Shown in pieces: positions 46,036 to 57,196 of a DNA stretch of 64,000 bases. Within the stretch, counting starts at the first letter, position 1. Each line of letters begins with the position of its first letter. Source of the DNA: Aselliscus stoliczkanus (lineage: Eukaryota; Chordata; Mammalia; Chiroptera; Hipposideridae); contig CM066732.1 in assembly GCA_033961575.1 (NCBI GenBank), forward strand, positions 77,617,187 to 77,681,186. Direction: 5' to 3'. Both the position numbers and the translations under genes were made by a program. Under the pieces are notes generated by a model. It was given only the letters and a program-made list of their open reading frames with translations. It was not told the DNA's origin and did no database searches.

Positions 46036-47640
46036 ATCCAAGATGGTGGAGTAGATAAACACTGCATGCTTTCTTCCATGAACACATTAAAATTACAATT
46101 AAACTATAGAGAACCTGGAGAACCTCTGAAGTCTGGCTAAACAGAAGTTTTATAACTAAGGATATAAAAATGCCACATCAAGACTGGAAGGAGGGCAGAG
46201 ACATAAAATGGGCTGGCCCCAAACCTCTGTGTGGCAGTTGAGAACTGGGAGGATTATCTTGGATTCTGAAGTTTCCCCTGGAGGAATGAGAGATCCCAGC
46301 CCCATGCTGGCCTCCCCAGTGCAGAGTACTGGTGCCAGGAAGAAGAGCCCCCACAATATCTGGCTGTGAAAAACAATGGGCATTCCAACAATCCGGGTGG
46401 AAAGGAAAGCTACGGGGAAACACAGACGTTCCTTAAATGGCCTGTGCACAGACTTAGTTGCTCGCAGGGACTCACCTTATGCTCCAGAGTAGGGACAGTG
46501 ATGTTGGTGTGTCAAGACATATGAGGAGCAGACTGAGATATGTAGCTTCCAAGCAAGGGCTGGAAGGCAGTCGCCACAGTCCCTGTGTTGGGTTCTGTTC
46601 CCATGCAGCCTGCAGGCAGCCATCTTTTCTGTGTTGAGCCCTCCTCCAAACAGCCAAATCTGAATCTGATTGGCCTGGTGAGCTTTGCTGAGACCACACC
46701 CCACCCAACTCCCCCAATGCTGGAGGCACTTTCTCCTCAAGCAGCCAGCCTCATTCGCATTGCACTCTTTCTTGGGAAACTGTCAGAGTCTGACAGACCC
46801 CAGGCACACAACTGGCATTGGTGTGCTCTGAGACTTTTGCTGAGTAGCTCCAGCCTCAGCACTGGCACCAAATCAGACTCTACATTAACCTGGTGACCAC
46901 AACTCTTCCACTCTAGTGACTCCACAAGACCTTGCCTCACCCAACTCGCACACCGCAGGAGGCTTTATCAGGGGCTAAACCTTAAGAGAGCCAGCAGGTG
47001 GCAGTAGATCTCAGGGCATCCTAGCTTTTTGCAGTTACCCCAGGCCCGGTACTGGTGGCAGGTGTTCTTAGTTCGCCATGTGTCTTCTCCCGCATACCCC
47101 CAGGTTTAGCACAGGCAGCAAACAACTGCAGATTGCATTGTGGCTCCTACCAGGTAGCCCCCAGCTGGTCACAGGCAATGCATGACCTGGGCCTCCACCA
47201 GAGCCCCTCACAAGAGGCTGCAGAACCAATATACTTGGAGGTTGGCTCCAGACCACACCAAAGCACTGCCCAATTAATCCCACAGGCAGCACACACATAA
47301 GGTGGTCTCAATCAGCAGAAGAGCCTACTGGGGTGAATCCCACTCAATGGGGTAAGCTGCCCCTCAAAGTAGCCTGTAAGCTGTGGTCCTGGCCAAACCC
47401 CACAGCTAATCAGCCTGATGATCAATTGTACCTACTGGAGTGTGAATAGTAATCAAGTCTCAGCTATAACAGGAAGGGACACATAACCCACATAAGGGAC
47501 ACTCCTGGAGCACCTGGAGCAGGTGACCAGGGAGACTGTGCTATGGCGCCACAGAGCACCTACTGCACAAGGCCACCCAGTCAAACCCGGGAGATGTAGC
47601 AGATCTACCTAATATATAGAAACAAACACAGAGAGGAAGC
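46036..47640 (+). promoter_or_regulatory. L1 copy B 5'UTR (internal promoter region)
   Basis: In known mammalian L1s the 5'UTR carries the Pol II internal promoter. This 1.6-kb stretch is the most GC-rich part of the window. It contains a CTCF-like site (46991-47004) and ends just before the ORF1 start. Antisense and sense open frames of 60-100 codons over it (such as 46585-46896) are not genes. Confidence 0.55.
46991..47004 (+). promoter_or_regulatory. CTCF-like motif inside the L1 5'UTR
   Basis: CCAGCAGGTGGCAG matches the CTCF core consensus (CCASYAGRKGGCRS) at every position. Being in a repeat, it would recur wherever this L1 5'UTR is present. Occupancy is not shown by sequence. Confidence 0.5.
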
Positions 47641-47644
47641 CAAA

Positions 47645-48534
47645 ATGAGAGGGATAAATGTGTCCCAAGTAAAAGAACAGGAGAAAACTCCAGAAAGAGA
47701 ACTAAGTGAAATGGAGGCAAGCAACCTACCAGAGACAGAGCTCAAAACAATGGATACAAAAATGCTCAAGGAACTTAGTTGGAATTTCAACAAAGAGATA
47801 GTAAGCATAAAAAAAGACATAGAAACCATAAAAAGGAACCAGTCAGAAGTGAAGAATACAATAACTGATATGATGAATGCACTAGAAGGAATCACCAACA
47901 TACTAGATGAAGCAGAGGACTGAATCAGCCATTTGGAAGACAAGGTTGCAGAAAACACCCAATCGATACAGCAGAAAGAAAAAAAGAATCCAAAAAAAAT
48001 GAGGATAGTTTAAGGGACCTCTGCAACAACATCAGGAGTACCAACATTCATATAATGGGATTATCAGAAGGAGAAGAGAGAAAGCAAGGGATTGAGAACT
48101 TATTTGAAGAAATAATTACTGAAAACTTCATTAACCTGGTAAAGGAAATAGACATGCAAGTCCAGGAAGTTCAGAGAGTCCCAAACAAGATGAACCCAAA
48201 GAGGCCCACATCAGCATACATTATAATTAAAATGGCAAAGGTTAAAGACAAACAGAGAATCTGAAAAGCAGCAAGCGAAATGCAACTAGTAACTTATAAG
48301 GAAGCCCCCATAAGATTGTCAGTTGATTTCTCAACAGAAACTTTGCAGGGCAGAAGGGATTGACACAAATATTCAAAGTGATGAAAAGCAAGGATCTACA
48401 ACCAAGATTACTTTACCCAGCAAGCGTATCATTTAAAAGTGAAGGGCAGATACAGAGCTTCCCAGACAAGAAAAATCTAAAGGAATTCATTACCACCAAG
48501 CCAGTATTACAAGGAATGTTAGAAAGACTTCTTT
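47645..48534 (+). pseudogene. L1 ORF1 remnant (RNA-binding chaperone protein)
   Basis: L1 ORF1p is a trimeric coiled-coil RNA chaperone packaged with L1 RNA. The first 92 codons are open (47645-47923) and cover the N-terminal and coiled-coil region, rich in Glu/Lys with KKDIETIKRN. A stop ends this frame at 47921-47923. A frameshift before 48055 moves the RRM-like and C-terminal part to another frame (48055-48264, including VQRVPNKMNPKRP), and a second stop lies at 48262-48264. The C-terminal domain text continues to a stop near 48534 with a further stop. No functional protein is possible. Confidence 0.85.
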
Positions 48535-48574
48535 AAGATGGAAAAAATAAATAAATAAATAAAAAGTATTAATA

Positions 48575-48870
48575 AGAAAATGACAATTGCTACATATCTA
48601 TCAATTACTTTTAATGTAAATGGATTAAGTGCTCCTATCAAGACATAGGAGGTCTGAATGGATAAGAAAACAAAACCCTTACATATGCTGCCTACAAGAG
48701 ACTCACTTCATATTGAAAGACACACACAGACAGAAAGTAAAAGGATGGAAAAACTTTTTTTATAAAAATGGAAACCAAAAAAAAAAGCTGGGATAGCAAT
48801 ACTTATACCAGACAAAAGAGACATTAAAACAAAGACCATAACAAATGACAAAGAAGGACCCAGTAATAAC
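48575..48870 (+). pseudogene. L1 ORF2 N-terminal (endonuclease) remnant
   Basis: The start of L1 ORF2 is recognisable from one frame containing FNVNGLSAPIK, the conserved first strand of the AP-like endonuclease domain. Later text corresponds to the CLQETH region, read as MLPTRDS after frame changes, then GCTGGGATAGCAATACTTAT. The sequence breaks off near 48870 and resumes in the ORF2 3' end, so endonuclease is incomplete and the polymerase is absent. Confidence 0.8.
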
Positions 48871-49264
48871 ACTTCTCAGTAATTATCTGAAGAAACCCAA
48901 AATGCTACTTTGAGGGGATGTGTGTATCCATATGTTCATTGTAGCATTGTTTACAATGGCCAAGATGTGGAGGTGGCCTGGTGTTGATGGAAGAATGGAT
49001 AAAGAGGTGATACATAATCATATATACAATGGAATATTGCTCAGCCAAGGAAGTAAATGGGTTCTGACCACCTGTGGTGGCTGGATGGGTGTTGTGCTGA
49101 GTGGTGTGTCATACAGAGAAAGATGCAATGTGATTTTGCACATATTTATATATATATTCTAGAGAACAAAACAAACGAAAGGAGAAACAAACTCATAGAT
49201 ACAGAAAACATTTTGATGGTTGTCAGATGGAAGGATATTGGTGGTGTGGGTGAAAAAAGGAAAA

Positions 49265-49895
49265 GGAATTAAGAAGTACCAATTGGTTATTACAAAGTAG
49301 TTATGGGGATGTAGGGTATAGCATAAGGAATATAGTCAATAATATTGTAACAACTATGTATGATGTCAGATGGGTACTAGATTTGTTGATGTGATGGGAG
49401 GGGTCCGGGGGACAGGTTAAAAAAGTGAAGGGATTAAGAAGTACAAATTGGTAGTTACAAAATAGTAGTGGGGATGTAAAGAAAAGCATAGGGAATATAG
49501 TCAATAATATGGTAATAACTATGCTTAGTGCCAGGTGGGTACTAGACTAGTCAGGGGGATCAGTTCTTAAATTATATACATGTCTAACCACTGTGCTGTA
49601 CACCTGAAATTAATATAAAATAATATTAAATTTTAACTGTAATTGAAAAATTAAAAAGGGGGGAAAAGGTGAAGAGGAATATGAGGTCCAAATTCCCAGG
49701 TATAAAACAAGTAATGGGGATATAATACACAGCATAGGGAATATAGTCAATATATTGCGATAGTGTGATACGGTGTCTGATGGTTGCTGGACTTATCATG
49801 GTGGTCACTTCTTTACGTATAAAAACGTTGAATAACTATGGTGTACCCCTAAAACCAATATAATATTGTATGCTAGCTATATTTTAATAAAAACC
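49265..49895 (+). repeat. Tandemly repeated modules in the L1 3'UTR
   Basis: Three diverged copies of one module occur, each containing a core like GCATAGGGAATATAGTCAAT. The first starts near 49265, the second near 49430 (about 165 bp later), the third near 49670. Each ends with a 'GGTGTACACCTGAAA'-like block or part of it. The minus-strand L1 at 5996-6640 carries at least two copies of the same module. Confidence 0.8.
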
Positions 49896-49901
49896 TTTTA
49901 G

Positions 49902-50062
49902 AAAGCAATATAACACTGAAATGATAGATATATAGAGCAATGGAATATAACTGAGAGTCCAAAAATGAACACTTATGTTTATGGTCAATTGATCATGACA
50001 GGGTATCAAGACAATATAACAGGGAAAGAATAGTCTTTTCCACCAATAGTGGAATAGTGCTG
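49902..50062 (+). mobile_element. L1 (copy A) ORF2, part 2
   Basis: After copy B the original ORF2 resumes in the expected order: GATATATAGAGCAATGGAAT, CTGAGAGTCCAAAAATGAAC, TTATGGTCAATTGATCATGA, CCACCAATAGTGGAATAGTG. The first bases, AAAGCAATATAACAC, are a third diverged version of the target sequence seen at 45509 and 46021. Confidence 0.85.
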
Positions 50063-50385
50063 TACTGTGCTGCTGCTGCACAGCAAACCCAATAGCCTCA
50101 GCCCACCCCATGGAGAGCTCTGAAGCTGTGATGGCCCAACGGAGTTGTTTCATGTTGGGCCACAAGGGCCAGGCCTTTAACCTCTGTTTTGATTGGATGT
50201 GGGTCAACCCCAGAGGGAGTGGCTTTTGATGAGGTGGGTCCCTGGGCTGAAGCAATCCTAGAAAGAGGCAACAGCTGAACAGTCTTCACTAACAACACTC
50301 TCCCTGCTGAGGCCACAAGGTCTTTCCTGAATGGGCAGCATAGCTCCATGTGCATCAGAAGAACACTTCCATCATCCCAAGAAAG
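50063..50385. other. Unassigned GC-richer segment between two L1s
   Basis: Contains CAACCCCAGAGGGAGTGGCT and GGTGGGTCCCTGGGCTGAAG, and two overlapping antisense open frames of 85-123 codons. It may be an LTR or DNA-transposon fossil. I cannot name it and do not call a gene. Confidence 0.35.
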
Positions 50386-50389
50386 TTCC

Positions 50390-51345
50390 CTTATGCCTCT
50401 TATCTGTCAGTTCTCCACCCCAATAGAGACAATGGTTCATTTAGATACATATCAATATGAATTAGTTTTGGTTAATCTTGAACTTCCCATAATGGAATCA
50501 TAAAACCTGTTCTCTTTTACTTCTGACCTCTTTCACTAAATGTAAGTTTTTGAGTTTCAACCCTGTTGTGTCTGAGTAGTTCTTTTCATTATAATGTGTA
50601 CTATTCTACTGTATTGATATACTATAATTTGTTTTTTTCACATTCCTGTTGAACAGCTACATGGTTTTCAGATTTGACTAGTCTGAATAAAGCTGCTACA
50701 AACAAGTCTTTTTGTGGACAAATATTTTCATTTATCTTGAGCAAATACCTAGAAGTAAAGATACTGGCTCTTTGGGTAGGTGACTGTTTAAGAAACAGGT
50801 TTACATTTTCACTGGTAATGTATGAGAATTCCAGTTATTCAACATCTTTGCCAGTATTTGGTATTGTCAGACTTTTTAGTTTTAGTCAGTATAGTGGTTA
50901 TAAAGTGGTATCTCACAGTGGTTTTAATTTGCATTTTCCTGATGCCTAACAAACCTTTGTTTGTGCTTATTTGCCAATTGTACTCACATATCTTCTCTTG
51001 TGAAGTATCTATTTAAATGTTTTGCACTACCACCACCCTCTCCTTTTAAAATTATGTCATTTGTTTTCTTATTTTTGATTATCAGAGTTCTTTATACATT
51101 CTAAACGTAAGTCTTTTATCAGATATATATCACAAATATTTTCTCCCAGTCTATGACTTTTTCTTAACTATCTTTTGAAGAGAAAAGGTTTTAATTTTGT
51201 TGAAGTTCATTTTATCAATTTTTTTCTTTTGCAGTTTCTGCTCTAGATGTCTTATTTAAGAAATCTTTGCATAAGCCCAGGTAAATAATATTTTTCTCCT
51301 ATTTTCTTGTAGAAGTTTTTATAGTTAGCACTCACATTGGGTTCA
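50390..51345 (-). mobile_element. Old L1 ORF2 C-terminal region, minus strand
   Basis: Antisense L1 order: CATAATGGAATCATAAAACC, CTGAATAAAGCTGCTACAAA, GAGCAAATACCTAGAAGTAA, GGTATCTCACAGTGGTTTTA, CTTTTATCAGATATATATCA, TTTTCTCCCAGTCTATGACT. It is more diverged than the L1 at 5990-8620 and was probably an older L1M-type copy. Confidence 0.85.
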
Positions 51346-51784
51346 GTGATGCATTTCAAATACGATTCATTTCTGTTTTTGAAGCACTTACAAGCCCACT
51401 CAGATTTGAATGAACAAAATCGACCCCCTCACCTTAAAGTGGGATTATACTATTTACTGGTATGTATATACAACTATGAGACATATTTGTGCACCAAGTA
51501 GTTGAATGGAAATATCTGTTGCATGCCTAATTATTTTAGGTTGTTGATTTCACTTTATATTATAAGGAAAAATATATAAAGAGGGTGCCCAAAAAAAATG
51601 CTCTTAAAATGTGAATACATCCAGCACATAACTTGAAATTTTGAAGGAAAGCAAATAAGGACATCCAAATTTGCACGAGAGGAAATTTTCTCACAGAAGT
51701 GTATAAGGAAACTTTTATAGAATTCCAAAATAATACCTTTTATCTTGAACAGAGATAAATAAAAGATATAAAGTACAGTCGAAT
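51346..51784. other. Unique sequence with one possible MITE end
   Basis: GAGGGTGCCCAAAAAAAATG near 51579 resembles the mariner MITE end of 6310 and 59089, but no second end is visible, so I do not call an element. Confidence 0.35.
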
Positions 51785-52220
51785 AATATGAAACTTGTCT
51801 GTTTATTTTTTCAGCAAAAAGTTACTGAGCACATGCAATGTTCTCTGCTGGGTTGGGCTTGGATTCTCAATGTTCACAGCTGACAATTCCTGCTTTCAAT
51901 TAACTTACTGTCTAGTAGGGAAGATCATCATGCAAACAGAAAACACCCCAAGGATAACTGCTGTAATGGAGACATATGATAGTTGGTGTGGAAGTGTATA
52001 TAGACTATAGATTACAGTCCTTAGGGGTGATAGGATGAATAGTGGCTTGACATGGAAACAGAAGGGGCCTCTGTGTTCTAGGCAAGGAAAGGGTTCCACG
52101 TACAAAGAAAAAGATTATAAAGTTGGGAGGCCGTGTGGCATGTTTGGAGAAGTACAGGGGTTCTTTCAGTGTAAAGTCTGATTTAGACACCTTTTCCAGT
52201 CCACAGAAGTGAGAGAGCAA
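51785..52220 (-). mobile_element. L2 LINE fragment, antisense
   Basis: TTACTGAGCACATGCAATGT, TTAACTTACTGTCTAGTAGG, ATCATCATGCAAACAG, GGCAAGGAAAGGGTTCC and TGGCATGTTTGGAGAAGTAC are antisense L2 3' region in order. Confidence 0.65.
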
Positions 52221-54379
52221 AAGTTTTCTGACAGGTTCTGTTGCTCTTTTTTTGGTACTTCATCCTGAGGACATCAAGAAAACTCCTCTCTCCTTTTGTC
52301 CTAGTAGCCAAGGACCATAAGGTATCAGACACCTGTAACTATCCTGGAATGTGGAATTATTTCAGAGAATATGGAATCATTGTTTTAACCAGTTTACAGA
52401 ATAACAGTAGCTAAATGTTGAGTTTAAAAAAAAAAAAAAACTTTCAAAGGAGAGTATCAAATCTACATTTACTGCTGTCTACCCTGCCATTTTCCAAATG
52501 TACCTCTAGAGACATTGCTGAAATTATGCAATAGTAACAGTGAAACATTGGGTAGCCCAGTTAGTCAAAGGAATGGAAATCTTAATCTTAAATTTGAGGA
52601 GGAACCTAATATCTTAAAATTTGGCTTTCTTTACTATCTGCTAAATACATTTTAGAGATCAAAATTTGATTATAAGTCAAAATGTTCATAGATTTATATA
52701 TGAACAATGCTAGGAAATTTTGAAGAAATACGTATTTGAATTATATTTATTTAGAAATAGCCAGAAAAGTAAATTGTGCAGGAGATAAGAACAAAAGAAA
52801 AGAACCTAGAGCCTGCAGAAAACATCATTCCTACACATGGAAGAAAGGTTATGATGAAGACAGTCTTCTCAACAATAATCCTAAATTCAAAAGGGAATCC
52901 CAAGTATTTTCACTCAGTATTTCCTTGAAAGAAGCAACAACTTTAAGTTGATCCAGAATCAATGAATACTTTTCTCCTTATCAGCAAAAAAGTCAATGAA
53001 AATCTGAGCTTCTCTTTAGGCAGCTTCCGTTTTGTGAAGCTCAGACCACAGAGCCCTCCACAAAAAGCAGCCCTTTCCACGCTGAACATTCATCACTGTC
53101 ATGTTGCATAATCATCACTTACAGTTTCAGAAAAGTTTCAGGAACATCCTTTTTTTCTACCCAAGCAATATAAATAACACTGATAGTATTTCCCACTGTG
53201 AAAATGGTGTTATGGCAATGATAGTAATTTGCCCCTACCCAAGGTCTGAATGACTCTCATGAGATGACCCCCAAAGATATTCATGTCCACATTAATGTTC
53301 ATAAAGGGACAGAAAAGCCAGTTTCAGACCTCAGTGTCCTGCTTGGGGGCTAAACCTGCCAGGTGTGATGTTACAGTGGTTTCTCCTACTATCCATGCTT
53401 TATTTATCAAGGGTTATTTTTTTTTCACAGAATTATGCTTTAATTGCTTCATTTTACTGAATTCTGGGAGATACTGTGCTGCTAAGGTAGACTAATTGGT
53501 GAAAGGAAGATAAAAATTCTTCATTAAGGTTTTCAGGTACCACTGGTTTCATAGTACTCCCTCCATTTGTATAGGTCAAGGTATAAAAGTATTCCAGGGT
53601 AAAAAATAGTTTCCAAGCATCCAAAATTTCAGAAAGTTCAGATTATCAGCTACAAATTAGTATTATGTATAAAGCTGATTGTTTATGTTTTTTTCCAAAC
53701 TGTTTTTGAGCTTGCTTGTGACTGGACACATTCTGTATGGTGCTAGATTCAGAGTTCCTGCCACTGGGTGCCATGCCAATGCTGGAACTTTCTTATTCTT
53801 AGCTAACCATTCTACATGGAAGAGGTATAACACTATACACAACAGTAGCCATATTACTAGTAAATCTGGCTCCTGAGCATAGCCAGGGTAAACCAAGTTC
53901 CTGAGGTGTCAGTTTTCTTATTAGAAACTCCAGATTGTTCACACTAAAAACTCCAGGAAGAAAACAGGACGATGAGGCCTGCTCTCTATTTCCTATATTA
54001 AACTCTTAATAGGTATGGGGATTACAAGGAGAAAGAATATAAGATTTCCAGTTTAAACTCTAAGAAGTGTGTTCTTGGACAGATGGTTGAGGACAGGTGG
54101 GAGAGCTATGATGGCTGAGTGAGCTCCCTGGAGAATAAGAATGAGAACTTAAAACAGAGCAAGGAAGCCTTTCTTGACGCTTACCCCAAGATTGTTGGGT
54201 GATTTGTTTTAGGTATCGATTCACACCCAAGAAAGGTGAATATACAAGCTTTGAATCAAAATGACATAGTCTGCTTTCAGTGTGTGTAGCAAATGTATAC
54301 ATTTCATCAATGAGGTGCTAATTAATAGATAGAACAATTAATCAACTGTGCATTAGTTCAAGTTGATCAATGAAACCTT
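52221..54379. other. Unique sequence
   Basis: No gene or repeat recognised apart from an A-run at 52425-52440. Open frames of 60-80 codons have no features. Confidence 0.45.
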
Positions 54380-54900
54380 TGGTTGCCAGCCTCTAAGATG
54401 GCCCCCTATAATCTTTGCCTCCTGGTATTCATGCCTTTATGTTGTATCCTCCCACATTTAATCCTGGCTGGTCTGTGTGGCCAATAGAATATGGTAGAGG
54501 TGACTTTCTAGGCTAAGTCATAAAGGACAATTAAGTTTCCACCTTGTTCTCTTAGATCATTCTTTCTGGAAGAAGCCTGTGATGATGTCATGAAGACACT
54601 CAAGAGGCCCTATGGAGAGACCCATATGAAGAGACCCCCCTCCCCACCAAGAGCTGGCACCAACTTGTCAGCCATGTGAGTGAGTCACCTTGGAAGTGAA
54701 TCCACCAATCTCAGTCTAGCTTTCAGATGACTACAACTCCCGTCAATATCTGACTGAACCTCATGCGAAACCCTGAGCCAGTCCTGCCTAACCAAGCAGG
54801 TCTAACATTCCTGATCCACAGAAATCATTAACAAATTTTATTGTTGTTTTAAGGCATTACGTTTTGTAGTGACTTGTTATAGAACAATAGATAACGAATA
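54380..54900 (+). mobile_element. MLT1-type LTR (ERVL-MaLR), plus strand
   Basis: Landmarks in order: TGGTTGCCAGCCTCTAAGATG, GTGTGGCCAATAGAATATGG, GGAAGAAGCCTGTGATGATG, ACCCTGAGCCAGTCCTGCC, GTTTTAAGGCATTACGTTTT and ATAGAACAATAGATAACGAA. This is the full-length layout of an old mammalian MLT1 LTR, a relic of MaLR retrotransposons. It is non-functional. Confidence 0.88.
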
Positions 54901-55059
54901 CTAAATCTCATCTCCCATACTTTCCGTCTGATTTCTCCAGATTATATTAGTTGCCTCAAAAATACCTAACCATGGAAACCAAGCTCCCCTCAGATGTTGT
55001 CTCCTTGTGGGCTGCAAATCGTTTATCAAATTCTATTTTCCTCAACTTTCTGAGCATAT

Positions 55060-55265
55060 AGTTAGACTACATTGTCCAGGCTCCCTGGAGGTTAGGTGGG
55101 GCCACATGATTAGGTTCTGGCCAGTGGAGTGTGGTATAACTTAAAATCTGGCTCATTAAACCTCCCAGTGTGCTCCCCGTGTTATTTTCCCTTTCTGTCT
55201 GATTGAGATGCAACCCTCAGGGTGACCTTTGAAGCCAAGTGTTGAAAATTGCCACCAGGTCCCTG
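55060..55265 (+). repeat. Probable old interspersed repeat, family not assigned
   Basis: GACTACATTGTCCAGGCTCC, CTGGAGGTTAGGTGGGGCCA and TAGGTTCTGGCCAGTGGAGT look like a mammal-wide repeat. I suspect it belongs to the same family as 5700-5985 in the opposite orientation, but cannot confirm this by eye. Confidence 0.4.
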
Positions 55266-56410
55266 GAAGACTGTTTAGAGCAATGTGGCCTACTTTGTAA
55301 GCAAGAAATGACCTTCATTTTGATGCTGTTCAGTTTGAGGGGGGTCTATTCATTATACTATCCTAGCCTATTCTAATGTAGCTAGTGCCCTCCCATTTGT
55401 TAGACCCTTTGTGGAGTTTTCATCAAATCTTTTTCCCAGGAAATTTTCCTTACCTATGTACTATATCTTTAAAGTTAAGTTCTTTCATAGACTGGGAAAC
55501 AAATCTATTCCAACATGCTCAACAAGTGGGCCTGGATTAAGGTTTGAGCACTGTCAGGTAACATATTACAATTTAACAATGCCTGCTGACGGATCGATAC
55601 TAAACTAAAGAAGCAACTGCAAAGAATTTTAAGAAACTTATCAAACCAGTAAAATAGATTTTGAAGGACAGACAGATTTTGAGTGTCTCTAGTCACAGTG
55701 TGCAGGAAACTTCCAACTTTTGTAGGATGTTGGTAATGAACTATAATCTGTTCTCGGAGTTTTCATCTTGCTGATTCAGGAAAAATGGGGTTTGTCTCTA
55801 ATCTTGGTATGACACCACACCATTAGATTTGTTGCTTCGGAAAACCAGCATTTGTGCTCATTTCTCATATACAGTGGTGGCTGAGCATTTTAAATCCTCC
55901 ACTGTTTTCCATGTCCTTTAGGCATCCGCAGGAGAGGAGGCTAAATATAGGAAGCTGAGGGTTAGTGACACACTGAGGCATTGAGGAAGATCCCAGTGGG
56001 TCTTAATGAAAGCATTTTAGCTATTAATTTAGTTTTTCATTTGTTTGATGCAAAGGAGGTAAGAAAGAAGAAAGGAAGGAAAAAGTATCTACACAGTGTT
56101 GGCCATACCCAGAAGGTTATGCCAACTAAGAAAAGGTTATGCCAGCATCAGGGTTTACCTTGATACTTTCCCTCCTGCCATCTTCTGCATACTGTTCATC
56201 ACTTGTCCAAGTAGCCAGAAAAGGATGACTGAAGAGTGTGTCATGCTCTTGCTTATAAACAGCTGCAAGTGGTAAAAGAGCAGTTTAAGGATGTCATTAT
56301 GTGGATCGTCATAATATGAAAATATTTTCTTTGTTATTATACTGTCTTCGCCTGGGTTCCCCCAAAAGCAGAGTCCCAGATAGAATGCCTAAGTTCAATT
56401 TCTTTATTAA
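55266..56410. other. Unique sequence
   Basis: No gene or repeat recognised. A short AAGG-rich purine tract lies near 56060-56085. Confidence 0.45.
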
Positions 56411-56420
56411 GAAATTCTGG

Positions 56421-56922
56421 GGGCCCGCCAAGTGGCGCATTGGTTAAGAGTTGGTTTGGGACGCCAGCTCTGATCAGCAGGGCCCAGCTTCAGATCCCAC
56501 ATAAGGCCAGTGATGCTGTGCCATCTACAGCTAAGATGGTGAACAAGAGCTCTACCTGGAGCTGGGCTGCAGTGAGTTGCTGGCAATGGTGTAGGCTGCG
56601 GGCTGCCATAGGCTACAGTGAGTGGCTGGCAGCCAGCGTGTGCTGCCGGTGAGCAGCAGACCAATGGTCAGCGAGCGACTTCCTCACTCGGAAAAAGCGC
56701 AATGATGATACCAACATGGGCCAGTGAAGCAACGTCCTCCACAACTAGACTGAAGAACAAAAGAACAGCAACTTGTCTGTTCCCCTCCCACAATTCTGCA
56801 ATAAAAATCTTGAAAAGAAAAGAAAAAAGAAAAGAAAAGAAAAGAAAAGAAAAGAAAAGAAAAGAAAAGAAAAGAAAAGAAAAGAAAAGAAAAGAAAAGA
56901 AAAGAAAAGAAAAGAAAAATAC
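56421..56922 (+). mobile_element. Long SINE with expanded (AAAAG)n tail
   Basis: Head GGGCCCGCCAAGTGGCGCAT, TGGTTTGGGACGCCAGCTC, B-box-like CTTCAGATCCCAC, body, AACTAGACTGAAGAACAAAA, ending GCAATAAAAATCTTG. The A-tail has become a pure pentanucleotide repeat (56812-56919). Short imperfect target duplication AATTCTGG (56413-56420) / AATCCTGG (56923-56930). Same subfamily as the copy at 17038. Confidence 0.9.
56812..56919. repeat. (AAAAG)n microsatellite from a SINE tail
   Basis: About 19 near-perfect AAAAG units over some 100 bp after an initial irregular stretch. Produces spurious Lys/Glu/Arg-rich frames on plus and Phe/Leu/Ser-rich frames on minus. Confidence 0.97.
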
Positions 56923-57196
56923 AATCCTGGGGAGCAGAGGGAGATGTATGGTTAAGGAGAGGTACATTTATCCAATGGTTCCACTACTCATTGTCCAAAC
57001 ATTCTCCCCTCAAGGTGCTAACTCCCTTGAATTTCCAGTTTATACTTGGGGAGGGGCACATCACTATAGATTAGTTTGCATTTTCTATAATTTATGTAAA
57101 TGAATCAAAGTATGTGTCTTCTTTTGTCTATTTTTTTTTTCACTCAGCATAATTGTTTGGAGATTCATCTGTGCTGTAGCCTGCATCAGTAGTTGT

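Larger units (their letters stand above)
46036..49901 (+). mobile_element. L1 (copy B): 5'UTR, ORF1, truncated ORF2, 3'UTR
   Basis: It starts at a typical L1 5' end (ATCCAAGATGGTGGAGTAG), has a GC-richer 5'UTR of about 1.6 kb, then ORF1 (47645-48534) and the ORF2 endonuclease start (48575-48870). It jumps near 48870-48900 to the ORF2 end and 3'UTR (CATATGTTCATTGTAGCATT, CAATGGAATATTGCTCAGCC), and closes with TTTTAATAAAAACC. The core of ORF2 (most of endonuclease and all of reverse transcriptase) is missing. The layout is like the HAL1 'half-L1' elements. It could equally be a simple internal deletion. Confidence 0.82.

Noticed and set aside
46036..47640. CpG-island promoter of a host gene
   Set aside because: The GC-richer stretch is an L1 5'UTR, followed directly by L1 ORF1, and CpG is not enriched enough to suggest an island.
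50098..50355. Open frames antisense between two L1 copies
   Set aside because: Overlapping frames with no identifiable domain. More likely an unassigned repeat fossil than an exon.
51577..51605. Third mariner MITE
   Set aside because: Only one end-like motif (GAGGGTGCCCAAAAAAAATG) was found. No opposite end and no TA-bounded element.
56618..57103. 161-codon open frame with Lys/Glu/Arg repeats
   Set aside because: Composed of SINE body plus the (AAAAG)n microsatellite.
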